From: Thinopyrum elongatum
Lineage: Eukaryota; Streptophyta; Magnoliopsida; Poales; Poaceae
Assembly (NCBI GenBank): GCA_011799875.1
Contig: CM022303.1
Coordinates: forward strand, 72,366,052-72,430,051
Length of the DNA: 64,000 bases
Direction of reading: 5' to 3'
In this document: piece by piece, positions 23,583 to 33,316 of the stretch
Numbering within the stretch: the stretch's first letter is position 1
How the letters are laid out: every line of letters starts with the position of its first letter
The notes under the pieces: generated by a model
Databases searched by the model: none
What the model was told of the DNA's origin: nothing
The model's input: the letters and a program-made list of their open reading frames with translations, nothing else
Made by a program: the position numbers and the translations under genes

Positions 23583-24332
23583 GTGCACAGTGTGCGGCCC
23601 AGTCCAACAGCGGCCCACCTCACCTCCCTCCTCGTGCGTGTCGGCGCGCCCCTGGCCGCGCGCGCCCGCGCCAGCCGGGCAGCGACACGCCGACGGCCAC
23701 CGACGCCGCAGCCACCCGAGGGGATAAGGGCAAGCCCCAGTGATTTCCCCCTGGCCACTCTATCCACTCCCCCGTCTTCTCCCTCGCTCGCCTCGCCTTC
23801 TCTTCCCCACCAGATCCACGGCACCCGAGCGCCGCCGTCACCGCGCTTCGGCACCGCCGTGGCCACCGGTCTCCCCACGTCGCCTGGAGGTGCCGGGAAG
23901 GAGCGCCATAGACGACCGCGTCCCCTGGAGCAACCGGACGGAGCTGAGGAGCACGGCAACGCCGGATCTCCGCCATCTTCCTCCTCGGGACACCGTCGGC
24001 TTTCTCCGACTCCGGCGAGCGCGGCAGCTACTAATCACCCCAACGGCCTTAGGTGCGTGCCGCGAGGTGAGCTTGCCGCCCTTCTCCTCCCTCCAGAACC
24101 CTCGATGCTCGCCGTAGCTAGGTGCCCCAAGCCCGTGCTCTGCCCGCCGCCGACGAGCTCAACGCCGTTGCTGTGGCCTTTAGCACGCTCGCCTGAGTCG
24201 CGCACCGTGCTCCTGGAGCTCGTGCGAGTCCAACACGCCCCCGCACGCGCTTCCCCAAGCCCTCTAGCCTCTAGCCTGACATGTGCCCGACAGCGCCGCC
24301 GCCCGCGCTCATCGCCGGCGTCATTCCGGTGA
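23583..24332 (+). other. 249-codon open frame in the LTR CpG-rich block (not confirmed as a gene)
   Basis: An uninterrupted frame occurs here and, at the same length, in the other LTR at 33811-34560. It is rich in Pro, Ala, Ser and Arg with no recognisable domain. High GC content lowers stop-codon frequency, so openness is weak evidence, and overlapping minus-strand frames are also long. Recorded because both copies remain open. Confidence 0.2.
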
Positions 24333-25357
24333 TCAGTTGGTCACAGGGCCGAGCCCTTTGTGCTTGACACATTGCGCAGCACCTCCCCAGCACCTCCATT
24401 TGCCGCCTAGCCCGCTGCAGCACCGTTTGCGTCGACGCCCGTAGCCGCTCCGCCGCAGACCTCGGAGCCGGCGAGATTCCGGCCACCTCCGGCCATCTCC
24501 GGCCCGGAGACCACCGCCGTTGGGTGCGCGCTGCACTGCCCGTTCGAAAGCACCCAAGCGCGCCCGAAACCGATTCCCGTAGCCGTTTTCCAACGAGCTA
24601 CGGCGAACTTCCGCCGCGGGAGAGCCCGTCGGCGCAACTTCGGCGCCGGCGCCGACGTGGCTGGCCGGCCCCACCGGTCGGCGACACTTACCGTGGGCCC
24701 TGGGGGCCCCAGTTGACTGGTTGACCCAGTCAACTGTGCTGACTGGGCACCCAGGCCCACTGACATGTGGGCCCCTCCAGTTAAAACATTTTAATAAATA
24801 AAAATAATTAGATAAACTAAATGTCCCACTGACATATGGGGCCCACCCCACTAATTAACCCTGATAGATTAGTTTAACCCTCTGTTTAGTCCAGAGAGGC
24901 TGACAGGTGGGCCCCACCTGTCGGTTTTGACCAGTCAGCGGCTCAGCTGACCGCTGATGCATTGCTGATGTCATGCTGATGCAATAAACTCTTTTCTGTC
25001 AATAAATAAATTCCAGAAATTCAAATAAACTTCGAAAATTCATATCTTTTAAACCGTAGCTCAGATCGAAAAAGTTAAAACATGAAAGTTGCTCAGAACG
25101 ACGAGCCGAGTCTGATCGTGCCGTCTGTTTCTTCATTGGAACCCCCCACGTAGAAGAACTCGTAACTCCGGACCCATATCCGGCTGATGAATAGTGCACA
25201 CACATCGGATATTAAATCCCAGAATAATTCTAAAAATAACTAAAATGACTTAGATGCATAATTAGGCAACCCTGCACTGCCTCATAGCATCACACGCACC
25301 GTATTGCATTGTTTGCATTATGTTTACCTGTTTCTTCCCCCTCTTCTCTCTCGGTAG

Positions 25358-25459
25358 ACCTCGACATTGACGTAGCTCCCGAGGCAGACGCCGCACAGGA
25401 GTACGACTACGTCCCCGACGGTACCACTGAAGACCTTGTCCTTGCCCCAGAGCAAACAG
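25358..25459 (+). other. Candidate exon in the 5' LTR: acidic segment
   Basis: A polypyrimidine tract and CTCGGTAG precede a segment reading DIDVAPEADAAQEYDYVPDG and on to LAPEQT. A possible GC-type donor (AACAG|GCAAGC) follows. The partner copy is at about 35577-35678; there the donor context reads AACAT|GCAAGC. It would join 27052-27155 in a short acidic protein. Inference from sequence only. Confidence 0.35.
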
Positions 25460-27041
25460 GCAAGCACCCCCATTTTGAGCATGCCTATATCGCCTATTCT
25501 CTTCTCTCTTATGCTTGCATTAGAACTGCTGCTGCTACTGTTTTCCTATATCTGCTGCATAGCCTGATTATTGTACCCTGCCTTGTTACCTTTCTGGTTA
25601 TCCTAGACTGATTAGTATAGGCTGGGTAGAGACATGACAGAGACTCCACTTGATCCCGAATGCCTTGCTGGATATCAGAAGACCCGATCAATGGGATTGA
25701 AGACTAGACCCGGGCACCGCACATCACTTCCACCTTAGTTGCCGACAATGCTGGGTTACCGTCGAGTGCCGAGGGTGATACCTCGTCAGCACTTCTGATG
25801 TTAACCTTGTAGGTTAGTTACTCGGTCGTGGTAAGCGAGGGTGATTCCTCCTACACCACCCCCGATAACGACATCGTCATGCAACCCCTCAAGTGTGGAC
25901 CTCGAGTGTGATTCCTCCTTCGTTCACCTTGATGATAACATCGAGCGGGAATTCCATCGAGGGTGATTCCTCAGGGTTCCCTTCGGTGTCAGACACACAG
26001 TTACCTTGGATATTATGACTTGACTATGAACCATGATACTAAAGACGTGTCGGCCCTGAGGGGTACCCGCGCGAGCTTAATGCGAAGTGATGTGGAGTCG
26101 GGTTGACCTGGATGGTGCCCGCGAGATAACTACGAGGCGTGGCCGGGCATTCTTAGCCCTTGCCGCAAGTCCTCGAGACGGGGCGACGGGGTCACATCGA
26201 TCATGAGTCTCTGCTCGTTTCCGCGCGCTCCTAATCCACTACGGTTTGGATATTTGATCTGAGGGGCCTCTGGCCCGATAGCACTAACCATCACGTGGGC
26301 ATAGTATGGGCGTTCTGCGTCGTATACATCAGCCGAAGCTTGTTTGACGTCAGTAAGGAGCGGCGCATGCCGAGTTGGACTGGGAACACAACCGCGCTTG
26401 TATAAGGGGTTGCTAGGTCTGCTCTCGGTGGCCCCGTAACGTGCAGGAGTTCCCGGGGCGATGGCCCAAGACCCCTGGGGGCATAGGTTTAGTCCGGCGT
26501 GCTAACCTCTCTTATAAGCCTAGGTCGGGTTGCGGCGTGTTGCTTAGCCGAGGCCGGGCATGACCCAGAAAAGTGTGTCCGGCCGGAGTTAAGCGAGCGT
26601 GGTGGGTAAGTTGGTGCACCCCTGCAGGGAAGAAACTTCTATTGATAGCCTATCTAACGGTAACGGACACTCGGAGTTGTATCCCGATCGGTACAACTAG
26701 AACATGTGATGAGAACTGGATAGTACGGCTCTGGGATTGCTTTCTCGCAGGGAGTCAAGAAAGGATCTCAGGTCGAGGTTGATGATACTACTACTACTAC
26801 TACTTTACATTATGTTCATCTGTTCTCTTCTATTGCTGCAAGACTGATGAAGATTGTTGAAGATGCTAGTCTTCGATAGGACTAGGCTTTCCCCCTCTAT
26901 TCTGGCATTTCTGCAGACCAGTCCACATATACAGCCATTCCTTTGACAATGTTGCATATGTAGTGTAGATCCTTGCTTCCTGAGTACTTCGGATGAGTAC
27001 TCATGTTTGCTTTATTTTCTTTTTCCCCCATATTCCATTTG

Positions 27042-27155
27042 ATGCCACCAGACAACGGAGCCCCTAAGCCAGACGCCCCAGCCGACGACCAGTACTACTA
27101 CCCGCCTGGCGAGTACTACTACTACTACGAGGAGCTGACTGATGACCAGGAGTAG
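27042..27155 (+). other. Candidate terminal exon in the 5' LTR: acidic, Tyr-rich 37-codon frame
   Basis: MPPDNGAPKPDAPADDQYYY is followed by PPGE, five Tyr and EELTDDQE, then a stop. A long pyrimidine tract and CCACCAG at 27051 look like a splice acceptor. In the 3' LTR (37259-37369) one Tyr codon is missing and the frame is kept. A 3'-UTR-like stretch with AATATAAA follows. Confidence 0.35.
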
Positions 27156-27463
27156 GATCGGAGGGTCCAGGGCAGGGGGCCTACGCCTTTCGATCGTAGT
27201 ATTTTATTTTACCCCGCCTCTGTGAAGGCCTATTTCTCTCTCTGTAATATATCTGTACCCAGATATCTAATGCTTCCGCTGACGCTTGTATGCCATCGAG
27301 CTATGTATTCGAGCCCTCGAGGCCCTGGCTTGTAATATAAAGCTTGTATGAGTTTATTTATGTTTTAGAGTTGTGTTGTGATATCTTCAAGTGAGTCCTT
27401 AGGCTTGATCGTGCGCATTTGCGTGTATGATTAGTGCACGATTAAGCCGGGGTCGTCACAGGT

Positions 27464-27475
27464 TGGTATCAGAGC
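27464..27475 (+). other. Primer-binding site (initiator Met tRNA)
   Basis: TGGTATCAGAGC starts 3 bases after the 5' LTR and matches the complement of the initiator-Met tRNA 3' end, the usual primer of chromoviruses and many plant Copia elements. Confidence 0.95.
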
Positions 27476-27852
27476 CGACTGCCTCTAGGTATCCCCCTTC
27501 CCAATTCCTTGGCCGAAGTTGAGTCTAGTGGTCACAAACTGTTTTACTAACTTGGCTGTGTGGCTTACGGGCCCACGTCGTCGGCTGGGTGGTATTAGGA
27601 TATTTTATTCCTTGTCTTTACTCTGGGATTCTAATTTCTCATCTATTCGGGTTTAATAAAATTTACTAACACCGACATTTAGGTTCTCGTTAATTCTATC
27701 CACCCGGAGAGCTGGATTCAGTGCGATTTCCCTGACTTTGATCTGATTAGTCTGATAATCATTTTCCTTTCCATTGTTTTGTTTAACCTTTCCTTCCGAG
27801 ATCGGTTATAATTCTCATTGTCTTATGACAACCCTGAATCTCTCTGTTTCAG
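27476..27852 (+). other. Chromovirus leader
   Basis: About 380 bp without coding sequence between the primer site and the accessory ORF. It ends in CTCTCTGTTTCAG directly before the ATG, which resembles a 3' splice site. Confidence 0.6.
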
Positions 27853-28623
27853 ATGGATCGACTGTTTCCACCGCGGCCTATGACCCAGCTTGTGCTTCGC
27901 ACTTGGGCTCGTGACGCCCCTGGATTTCTAGCTGTTCTGATCGCCCTCCTGAGTAGACTGGGTTACCGCTGGTATCCCGAGTACATGGTCTATGAGGTTT
28001 ACCGCGAGTTCAACCAGGAGCAGTTTTATGCTGAAGTTCGGATCTATGATCAGCAGGACAACTCAGACACCGAGCTACACCTTTTTCATGGAATAGGCGT
28101 GACGATTGAGATGGCAGTACATGATGCCACCTACTCTGCTGTCGCACGTCTCCGAGGAGAGCACAATGCTAACTTGGATGATACTGTGTTTCGGTACATT
28201 CCGTATGCACCTGTTGGAGATGCTACTGGATTTTACACCGCTATCTGTGCCCCGTATGAGTCTCGACGCTACGACCCGCAGGTTCTGATTCAGTGCACTC
28301 AGGCTCTGGATCGCACTGTTCGGGCTCTTGCCGTCGAGTTGTTCGCCACTCGAGCACGCTACTACGAGGCTATGACACAGTTGCTACCAGCTGTTCGTGC
28401 AGGGATACATCCGGAGGATATTCTTTACCCACGCAGGACCGAGATGCCGCCAGGTATTGATTGGCCTGCAGTGGGAGGTCACATGCCTGCACGTGGACCT
28501 CTTCTTATAGTTCGAGACCGGGTTCTGCATCAGAGTGCACATGGAGCACAGGATCCTGCCGCGACGAACATTCGTCGTCCGCACTTGCAGTTACCCCGTT
28601 TCAGTGGTTTTCTCCGACGCTGA
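27853..28623 (+). CDS. Accessory ORF of the chromovirus, unknown function
   Basis: An uninterrupted 256-residue frame between the primer site and gag, in a different frame from gag and ending 245 bp before it. I recognise no domain. Visible features are a hydrophobic stretch at residues 24-36 (GFLAVLIALLSRL) followed by an aromatic patch (YRWYPEYMVYEVYREF), an acidic, Gln-rich stretch (EVRIYDQQDNSDTE), and an Arg/Pro-rich C-terminus (NIRRPHLQLPRFSGFLRR). The overall composition is globular with no zinc knuckle, so it is not a duplicate gag. Extra ORFs at this site are known in some plant Gypsy lineages, but their roles are mostly unclear. The ATG follows CTGTTTCAG directly, so it might be translated from a spliced RNA. 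Absence of stops in an otherwise mutated element suggests recent selection or simply youth. Confidence 0.7.
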   Translation: MDRLFPPRPMTQLVLRTWARDAPGFLAVLIALLSRLGYRWYPEYMVYEVYREFNQEQFYAEVRIYDQQDNSDTELHLFHGIGVTIEMAVHDATYSAVARLRGEHNANLDDTVFRYIPYAPVGDATGFYTAICAPYESRRYDPQVLIQCTQALDRTVRALAVELFATRARYYEAMTQLLPAVRAGIHPEDILYPRRTEMPPGIDWPAVGGHMPARGPLLIVRDRVLHQSAHGAQDPAATNIRRPHLQLPRFSGFLRR

Positions 28624-28868
28624 TGTAGCCTTTGCTATGTCACGTTGTGTACTTCCTTACCGCGTGCCTGCGTGCCACCTAGTGTGTCTCTAGTTTTTCA
28701 ATTTGCGCCGTTATGCTGTCTGATTGTAACCGACTGTGTATGGATCTGTATGTCTTAATGACTACCTTTAGCATTTATTGCACTCTTTCAATAACGTCGA
28801 GTTACATCATGTTTATTGTTAAACACTTGCATAAGCTATTGCTGAAATACCCCTGTTGAAATAGCAGG

Positions 28869-31800
28869 ATGGCTGACAACAACCCGCCACTGCCGCCACC
28901 ACCTGATTACATGGCAGCGATGATGCAACAATTTGAACTCAACCGCCAGTTTATGACGGGAATTATGCAGCAATTCCCTCGTCCTGATGCTAACCAGCAG
29001 CCACCATCCATCACCTTGCCAGAGTTCATGAGGCTCAGTCCATCGTTTTTCTGCAATACAGTCAACCCACTGGATGCAGATGACTGGCTGCGTGACATCT
29101 CTCATGAGATGGAGTCTGCTGGTGTCGCCGAAGTTAACTATGTCACTTTTGCGACTTATCTTCTGAAGGGTCCCGCAGCCCAATGGTGGGCCACTCACCG
29201 ACAGACTCTGCCGCCTGGTACTGTCGTCACTTGGGCAGAGTTCAAGATTGCTTTCCGAGCCCGCTACATTCCTCTAGCTGTCATAGCTAGGAAGAAGGCT
29301 GAGTTCCGTAGCCTTGTTCAAGGAAACAAGACTATGGAAGTCTATCAGCGCGAGTTTCTGGACTTATCTCGCTACGCTGAAGAGGACATTCCTACTGATG
29401 AACGCAGACAGGAGAAGTTTCGTGAAGGACTGCACCATGACATTCAGTTAGCCCTTCTTGTTCAAGACTACCCTGATTTCTCCACCTTGGTGAATAAGGC
29501 TATTATGGTTGAAACTGGACTAAAGAAGCACAAGGAAGCGTCCAGACGCACCCGTGAGTCGGGCTCATCTTCGGGCTCGTCTTCCCAGAAGCGACGCATC
29601 TGGTTCCCTCAAGGCATGTTCCGTTCAGTAGCTCCTGCACACAGGCCCTCTTATGCTACCCCACGCCTGCCACCTCCACCACCGAGACAGCCTCTGCGAA
29701 CTCCAGCACCTCGAGCTCCAGCACCTCGTCCTGACAGCGGACTATGCTTCCAGTGTGGCAAGCCAGGTCACCGTGCTAGAGATTGTTCTCAGAATCAGAA
29801 TCAACTGGCTCTTCCATCAGCTGGCCGTGGAATTGGCCGTGGTATTCCTCAACAGCGCAACAATAATGCCAGACCTTCTTATGCTCGTGGGCAGTACTAC
29901 CACGTCAACATGTCTGAAGCTCCAGATCAACCAGATACTGTGATGGGTACACTTCTCGTTAATTCAGTACCTGCATACGTTTTATTTGATTCAGGAGCAT
30001 CGCATTCCTTCATGTCAGAACATTTTGCACGCATGCATGACATTAAATGCGAATACATGAACACACCCTTATTGGTGCACACTCCCGCGGGTGGTTGCCG
30101 AACCTCTGCGGTTAGCTATAATGTTCCCGTTGAAATCGAAGGGTTGGAGTTCAGTGCGTCTCCCATTATTCTGAAATCGTCCAAGATTGACCTTATTCTG
30201 GGAATGGATTGGTTGAAGGCCCATTATGCCTCAATCAATTGCGCCACCAAAGTTGTTCACCTCTTGCACCCCTCGACTGAGATGGTGAATTACCATGCTC
30301 ATATCACTCAGAACGCCGAGGCTCAAATTTATGCCTTGAACGCGTTGAATGCTTCTCCGCTTGATGGGATCGAGAATATCCCAGTTGTCTGTGACTTCCC
30401 GGATGTCTTTCCAGAAGAACTTCCAGGAATACCCCCTGCTAGGGCTGTCGAGTTCGTCATCGACTTGAAGCCTGGCACCACTCCTATTGCGAAGCGTCCT
30501 TACAAGATGCCTCCCCACCACCTCATCGAGCTTAAGGAGGAAATTGATAAATCCTTAAGGAAGGGTTTCATTCGCCCTAGTTCCTCTGCATGGGGAGCAC
30601 CGTCTCTTTTCGTCAAAAAGAAAGATGGAACAAATAGGTTGGTCCAAGATTATCGTCCAATCAACCAGGCAACTATTCAGAATAAATATCCGCTTCCCCG
30701 GATCAATGATTTATATGATCAACTCGCAGGATCTTCGGTGTTTTCTAAACTCTACTTGAGGTTGGGTTATCACCAGATCCGTGTCCGCGAAGAGGATATT
30801 CCGAAGACTGCCTTCGTTACTCGTTATGGCTCTTACGCGTACACAGTCATGTCGTTTGGTTTAACAAACGCTCCAGCTACATTCTCCCGCCTAATGAATT
30901 ACATATTCATGGATTACCTCGACAAATTCATCGTGGTATATCTGGATGATATTCTGGTTTATTCGAAGAACAAAGAAGAACATGCTGAGCATCTTCGCCT
31001 AGTTCTGGAGAGACTTCGAGAGCACCAACTATATGCCAAGTACTCTAAGTGTGAATTCTGGCTTTCTGAAGTAACCTACCTTGGACATGTCATCTCCAAG
31101 GATGGTATCGCAGTTAACCCGGAACAAGTTCAGGCTATCCTTGACTGGACCCCTCCGAAGAATGTCAAGCAAGTCAGAAGTTTCCTCGGGCTTGCAAGTT
31201 ATTGTCGCCGTTTCATCGAGAATTTCTCCAAGATTGCCAAGCCCCTGACTAATCTGCTCCACAAAGGCGTTAAGTTTGAGTGGACGGACAAATGTCAGGA
31301 AAGCTTCCAGACCCTCAAGGACAAGCTGACTTCTGCTCCAGTCCTTGCTCCTCCAGACTCTCGCAAAGATTTTGTGATCTTCTGCGACGCATCTCGCCAA
31401 GGACTAGGTTGTGTCCTAATGCAAGAGCGAAGAGTAATTGCTTATGCTTCGCGACAACTGCGTCCACATGAAGAGAATTACCCAGTGCATGACCTCGAAC
31501 TTGCTGCTGTCATTTATGCTTTGAAGCAGTGGCGTCATTACCTCCTTGGTAATCGGTGTGAGATTTACACCGATCATCAGAGCTTGAAGTACTTATTCAC
31601 TCAACCGGAACTTAATCTTCGTCAGCAGCGTTGGTTGGAAACAATCACCGATTATGACTGTGGTATTTCCTACACTCCTGGCAAAGCTAATATGATGGCT
31701 GATGCCTTGAGCCGCAAGTCATATTGTAGTAACCTCATGGTAAAGCAAGCTCAACCCCAGCTATATGAAGAATTGCGCAAGCTGAATCTCTGCATCATCC

Positions 31801-33278
31801 CGCAAGGTTCTCTTAATAACCTTGTGATACAACCAGATCTTGAGAAAGCTGTCAAGATTGCGCAGTCTAAAGACGCTGAAATTAGTCTGATGAAGAAAGA
31901 GCTTCACCTTCAAAAGTACAGGGAATTCTCGATTGCTGAAGATGGAACCTTGTACTTCCGAGATCGCATTGTAGTACCTCGCTTCGAGCTGATGACTGAC
32001 AAAGTCATGAAGGAGGCCCATGATACACCGCTATCTATCCATCCGGGTAGTACCAAGATGTATCGAGATCTTCGTCAAAGGTACTGGTGGTCTAGGATGA
32101 AGCAGGATATTGCCCGATATGTTGCCGAGTGTGACGTTTGTCGTCGCGTGAAGGCAGAACATCAGAAACCTGCTGGAATTCTGCAACCGCTCCCTATTCC
32201 TCTATGGAAGTGGGATAAAGTGCAAATGGACTTCATTACTGGTCTTCCCAAGTCTCAGAAGGGTCACGATGCTATTCTTGTCGTCGTTGACCAACTTTCC
32301 AAGGTTGCACACTTTCTGCCAGTTAAGGAGACTATTACTGCTAGTCAGTTAGCAGAGCTATATATCTCCAGAATTGTTTCACTCCATGGTATTCCCAAGG
32401 AAATCAGTTCGGACCATGGCAGCATTTTCACTGGCCATTTCTGGGAAAGTTTCCAGAAAGCAATGGGAACTCATATTACCTGGAGTTCAGCCTATCATCC
32501 ACAATCCCAAGGTCAAGTTGAGCGCGTTAATCAAGTGCTTGAAGATATGCTTCGAGCCTGTGTTATATCCTTCGGTAAGAAATGGGAGGAATCTCTCCCG
32601 TATGCCGAGTTCTCTTATAACAACAGCTACCAAGCCAGCTTGAAAATGGCCCCCTTTGAGGTTCTTTATGGTCGTAAATGTCGAACCCCTCTGAATTGGT
32701 CAGAAACTGGGGAACGACCTCTTGTTGGACCGGACATTATTCAGCATGCCGAAGAACAAGTCCGAATTGTCCGAGAGAATCTCAAAGCAGCTCAAGACCG
32801 TCAGAAGAGTAATTATGATCGCAAGCGATGGGGTGTGATCTATCAACCTGGTGATCAAGCTTATCTTCGTGTCACTCCAATGAAGGGCACCCGTCGTTTC
32901 GGAATCAAGGGCAAGCTAGCTCCTCGCTATATTGTTCCTTTCCGCATCGTGGCTAGACGTGGACAGGTGGCATATCAATTGGAATTGCCACCGCAATTCT
33001 CCCATATTCATGATGTCTTCCACGTGTCGCAACTTCGTAAGTGCTTCAAGGAATCCCCGCACCGTGCAGTGGATCATGAGATGCTCGAGATACAAGACGA
33101 TCTTTCTTATAAGGAGCATCCGATCCGCATCCTCGACGAAGCTGAACGTCGGACTCGTCAGAAGACGACCAAGTTCCTAAAAGTGCAGTGGCCGAATCAC
33201 ACTGAAGATGAAGCCACTTCGGAACGCGAGGATCATCTTCGGGAAGAATATCCCGGACTCTTTCCTTCTACCTCCTAA
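28869..33278 (+). CDS. Chromovirus Gag-Pol polyprotein
   Basis: One open frame of 1469 residues. Order: gag, with a CCHC zinc knuckle at 293-306 ([14 protein letters not shown]); aspartic protease with Asp374 in LFDSGASHS; reverse transcriptase (about 540-720) with YLDD at 691-694; RNase H with Asp840 (FCDASRQG); integrase with a zinc region (about 1065-1105) and core residues Asp1121, Asp1182 and Glu1218 (DD35E spacing kept); and a chromodomain-like tail (about 1415-1465). The notable defect is in RT motif A, where the metal-binding Asp expected before LR.GYHQ is Tyr629 (codon TAC, 30753-30755). This should abolish reverse transcription, so the copy could move only with enzyme from another element. 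The start ATG lies in AGCAGGATGG, again just after a CAG. Confidence 0.93.
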   Translation: MADNNPPLPPPPDYMAAMMQQFELNRQFMTGIMQQFPRPDANQQPPSITLPEFMRLSPSFFCNTVNPLDADDWLRDISHEMESAGVAEVNYVTFATYLLKGPAAQWWATHRQTLPPGTVVTWAEFKIAFRARYIPLAVIARKKAEFRSLVQGNKTMEVYQREFLDLSRYAEEDIPTDERRQEKFREGLHHDIQLALLVQDYPDFSTLVNKAIMVETGLKKHKEASRRTRESGSSSGSSSQKRRIWFPQGMFRSVAPAHRPSYATPRLPPPPPRQPLRTPAPRAPAPRPDSGLCFQCGKPGHRARDCSQNQNQLALPSAGRGIGRGIPQQRNNNARPSYARGQYYHVNMSEAPDQPDTVMGTLLVNSVPAYVLFDSGASHSFMSEHFARMHDIKCEYMNTPLLVHTPAGGCRTSAVSYNVPVEIEGLEFSASPIILKSSKIDLILGMDWLKAHYASINCATKVVHLLHPSTEMVNYHAHITQNAEAQIYALNALNASPLDGIENIPVVCDFPDVFPEELPGIPPARAVEFVIDLKPGTTPIAKRPYKMPPHHLIELKEEIDKSLRKGFIRPSSSAWGAPSLFVKKKDGTNRLVQDYRPINQATIQNKYPLPRINDLYDQLAGSSVFSKLYLRLGYHQIRVREEDIPKTAFVTRYGSYAYTVMSFGLTNAPATFSRLMNYIFMDYLDKFIVVYLDDILVYSKNKEEHAEHLRLVLERLREHQLYAKYSKCEFWLSEVTYLGHVISKDGIAVNPEQVQAILDWTPPKNVKQVRSFLGLASYCRRFIENFSKIAKPLTNLLHKGVKFEWTDKCQESFQTLKDKLTSAPVLAPPDSRKDFVIFCDASRQGLGCVLMQERRVIAYASRQLRPHEENYPVHDLELAAVIYALKQWRHYLLGNRCEIYTDHQSLKYLFTQPELNLRQQRWLETITDYDCGISYTPGKANMMADALSRKSYCSNLMVKQAQPQLYEELRKLNLCIIPQGSLNNLVIQPDLEKAVKIAQSKDAEISLMKKELHLQKYREFSIAEDGTLYFRDRIVVPRFELMTDKVMKEAHDTPLSIHPGSTKMYRDLRQRYWWSRMKQDIARYVAECDVCRRVKAEHQKPAGILQPLPIPLWKWDKVQMDFITGLPKSQKGHDAILVVVDQLSKVAHFLPVKETITASQLAELYISRIVSLHGIPKEISSDHGSIFTGHFWESFQKAMGTHITWSSAYHPQSQGQVERVNQVLEDMLRACVISFGKKWEESLPYAEFSYNNSYQASLKMAPFEVLYGRKCRTPLNWSETGERPLVGPDIIQHAEEQVRIVRENLKAAQDRQKSNYDRKRWGVIYQPGDQAYLRVTPMKGTRRFGIKGKLAPRYIVPFRIVARRGQVAYQLELPPQFSHIHDVFHVSQLRKCFKESPHRAVDHEMLEIQDDLSYKEHPIRILDEAERRTRQKTTKFLKVQWPNHTEDEATSEREDHLREEYPGLFPSTS

Positions 33279-33299
33279 ATTCTCGGGACAAGAATTTCT

Positions 33300-33316
33300 T
33301 TTAGAGGAGGAGAACT
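33300..33316 (+). other. Polypurine tract
   Basis: TTTAGAGGAGGAGAACT immediately precedes the 3' LTR and is the expected primer for plus-strand DNA synthesis. Confidence 0.85.

Larger units (their letters stand above)
23089..27460 (+). repeat. 5' LTR of the chromovirus
   Basis: 4.4 kb, unusually long. It contains a CpG-rich block (23600-24700) with a 249-codon open frame, an apparent small spliced frame (25358-27155), stretches repeating GAGGGTGATTCCTC (25800-25980), and a candidate AATATAAA polyadenylation signal near 27335. Confidence 0.95.

Noticed and set aside
24333..24851. 172-codon minus-strand frame in the chromovirus LTR
   Set aside because: GC-rich and broken to 144 codons at the equivalent place in the other LTR, so not conserved.
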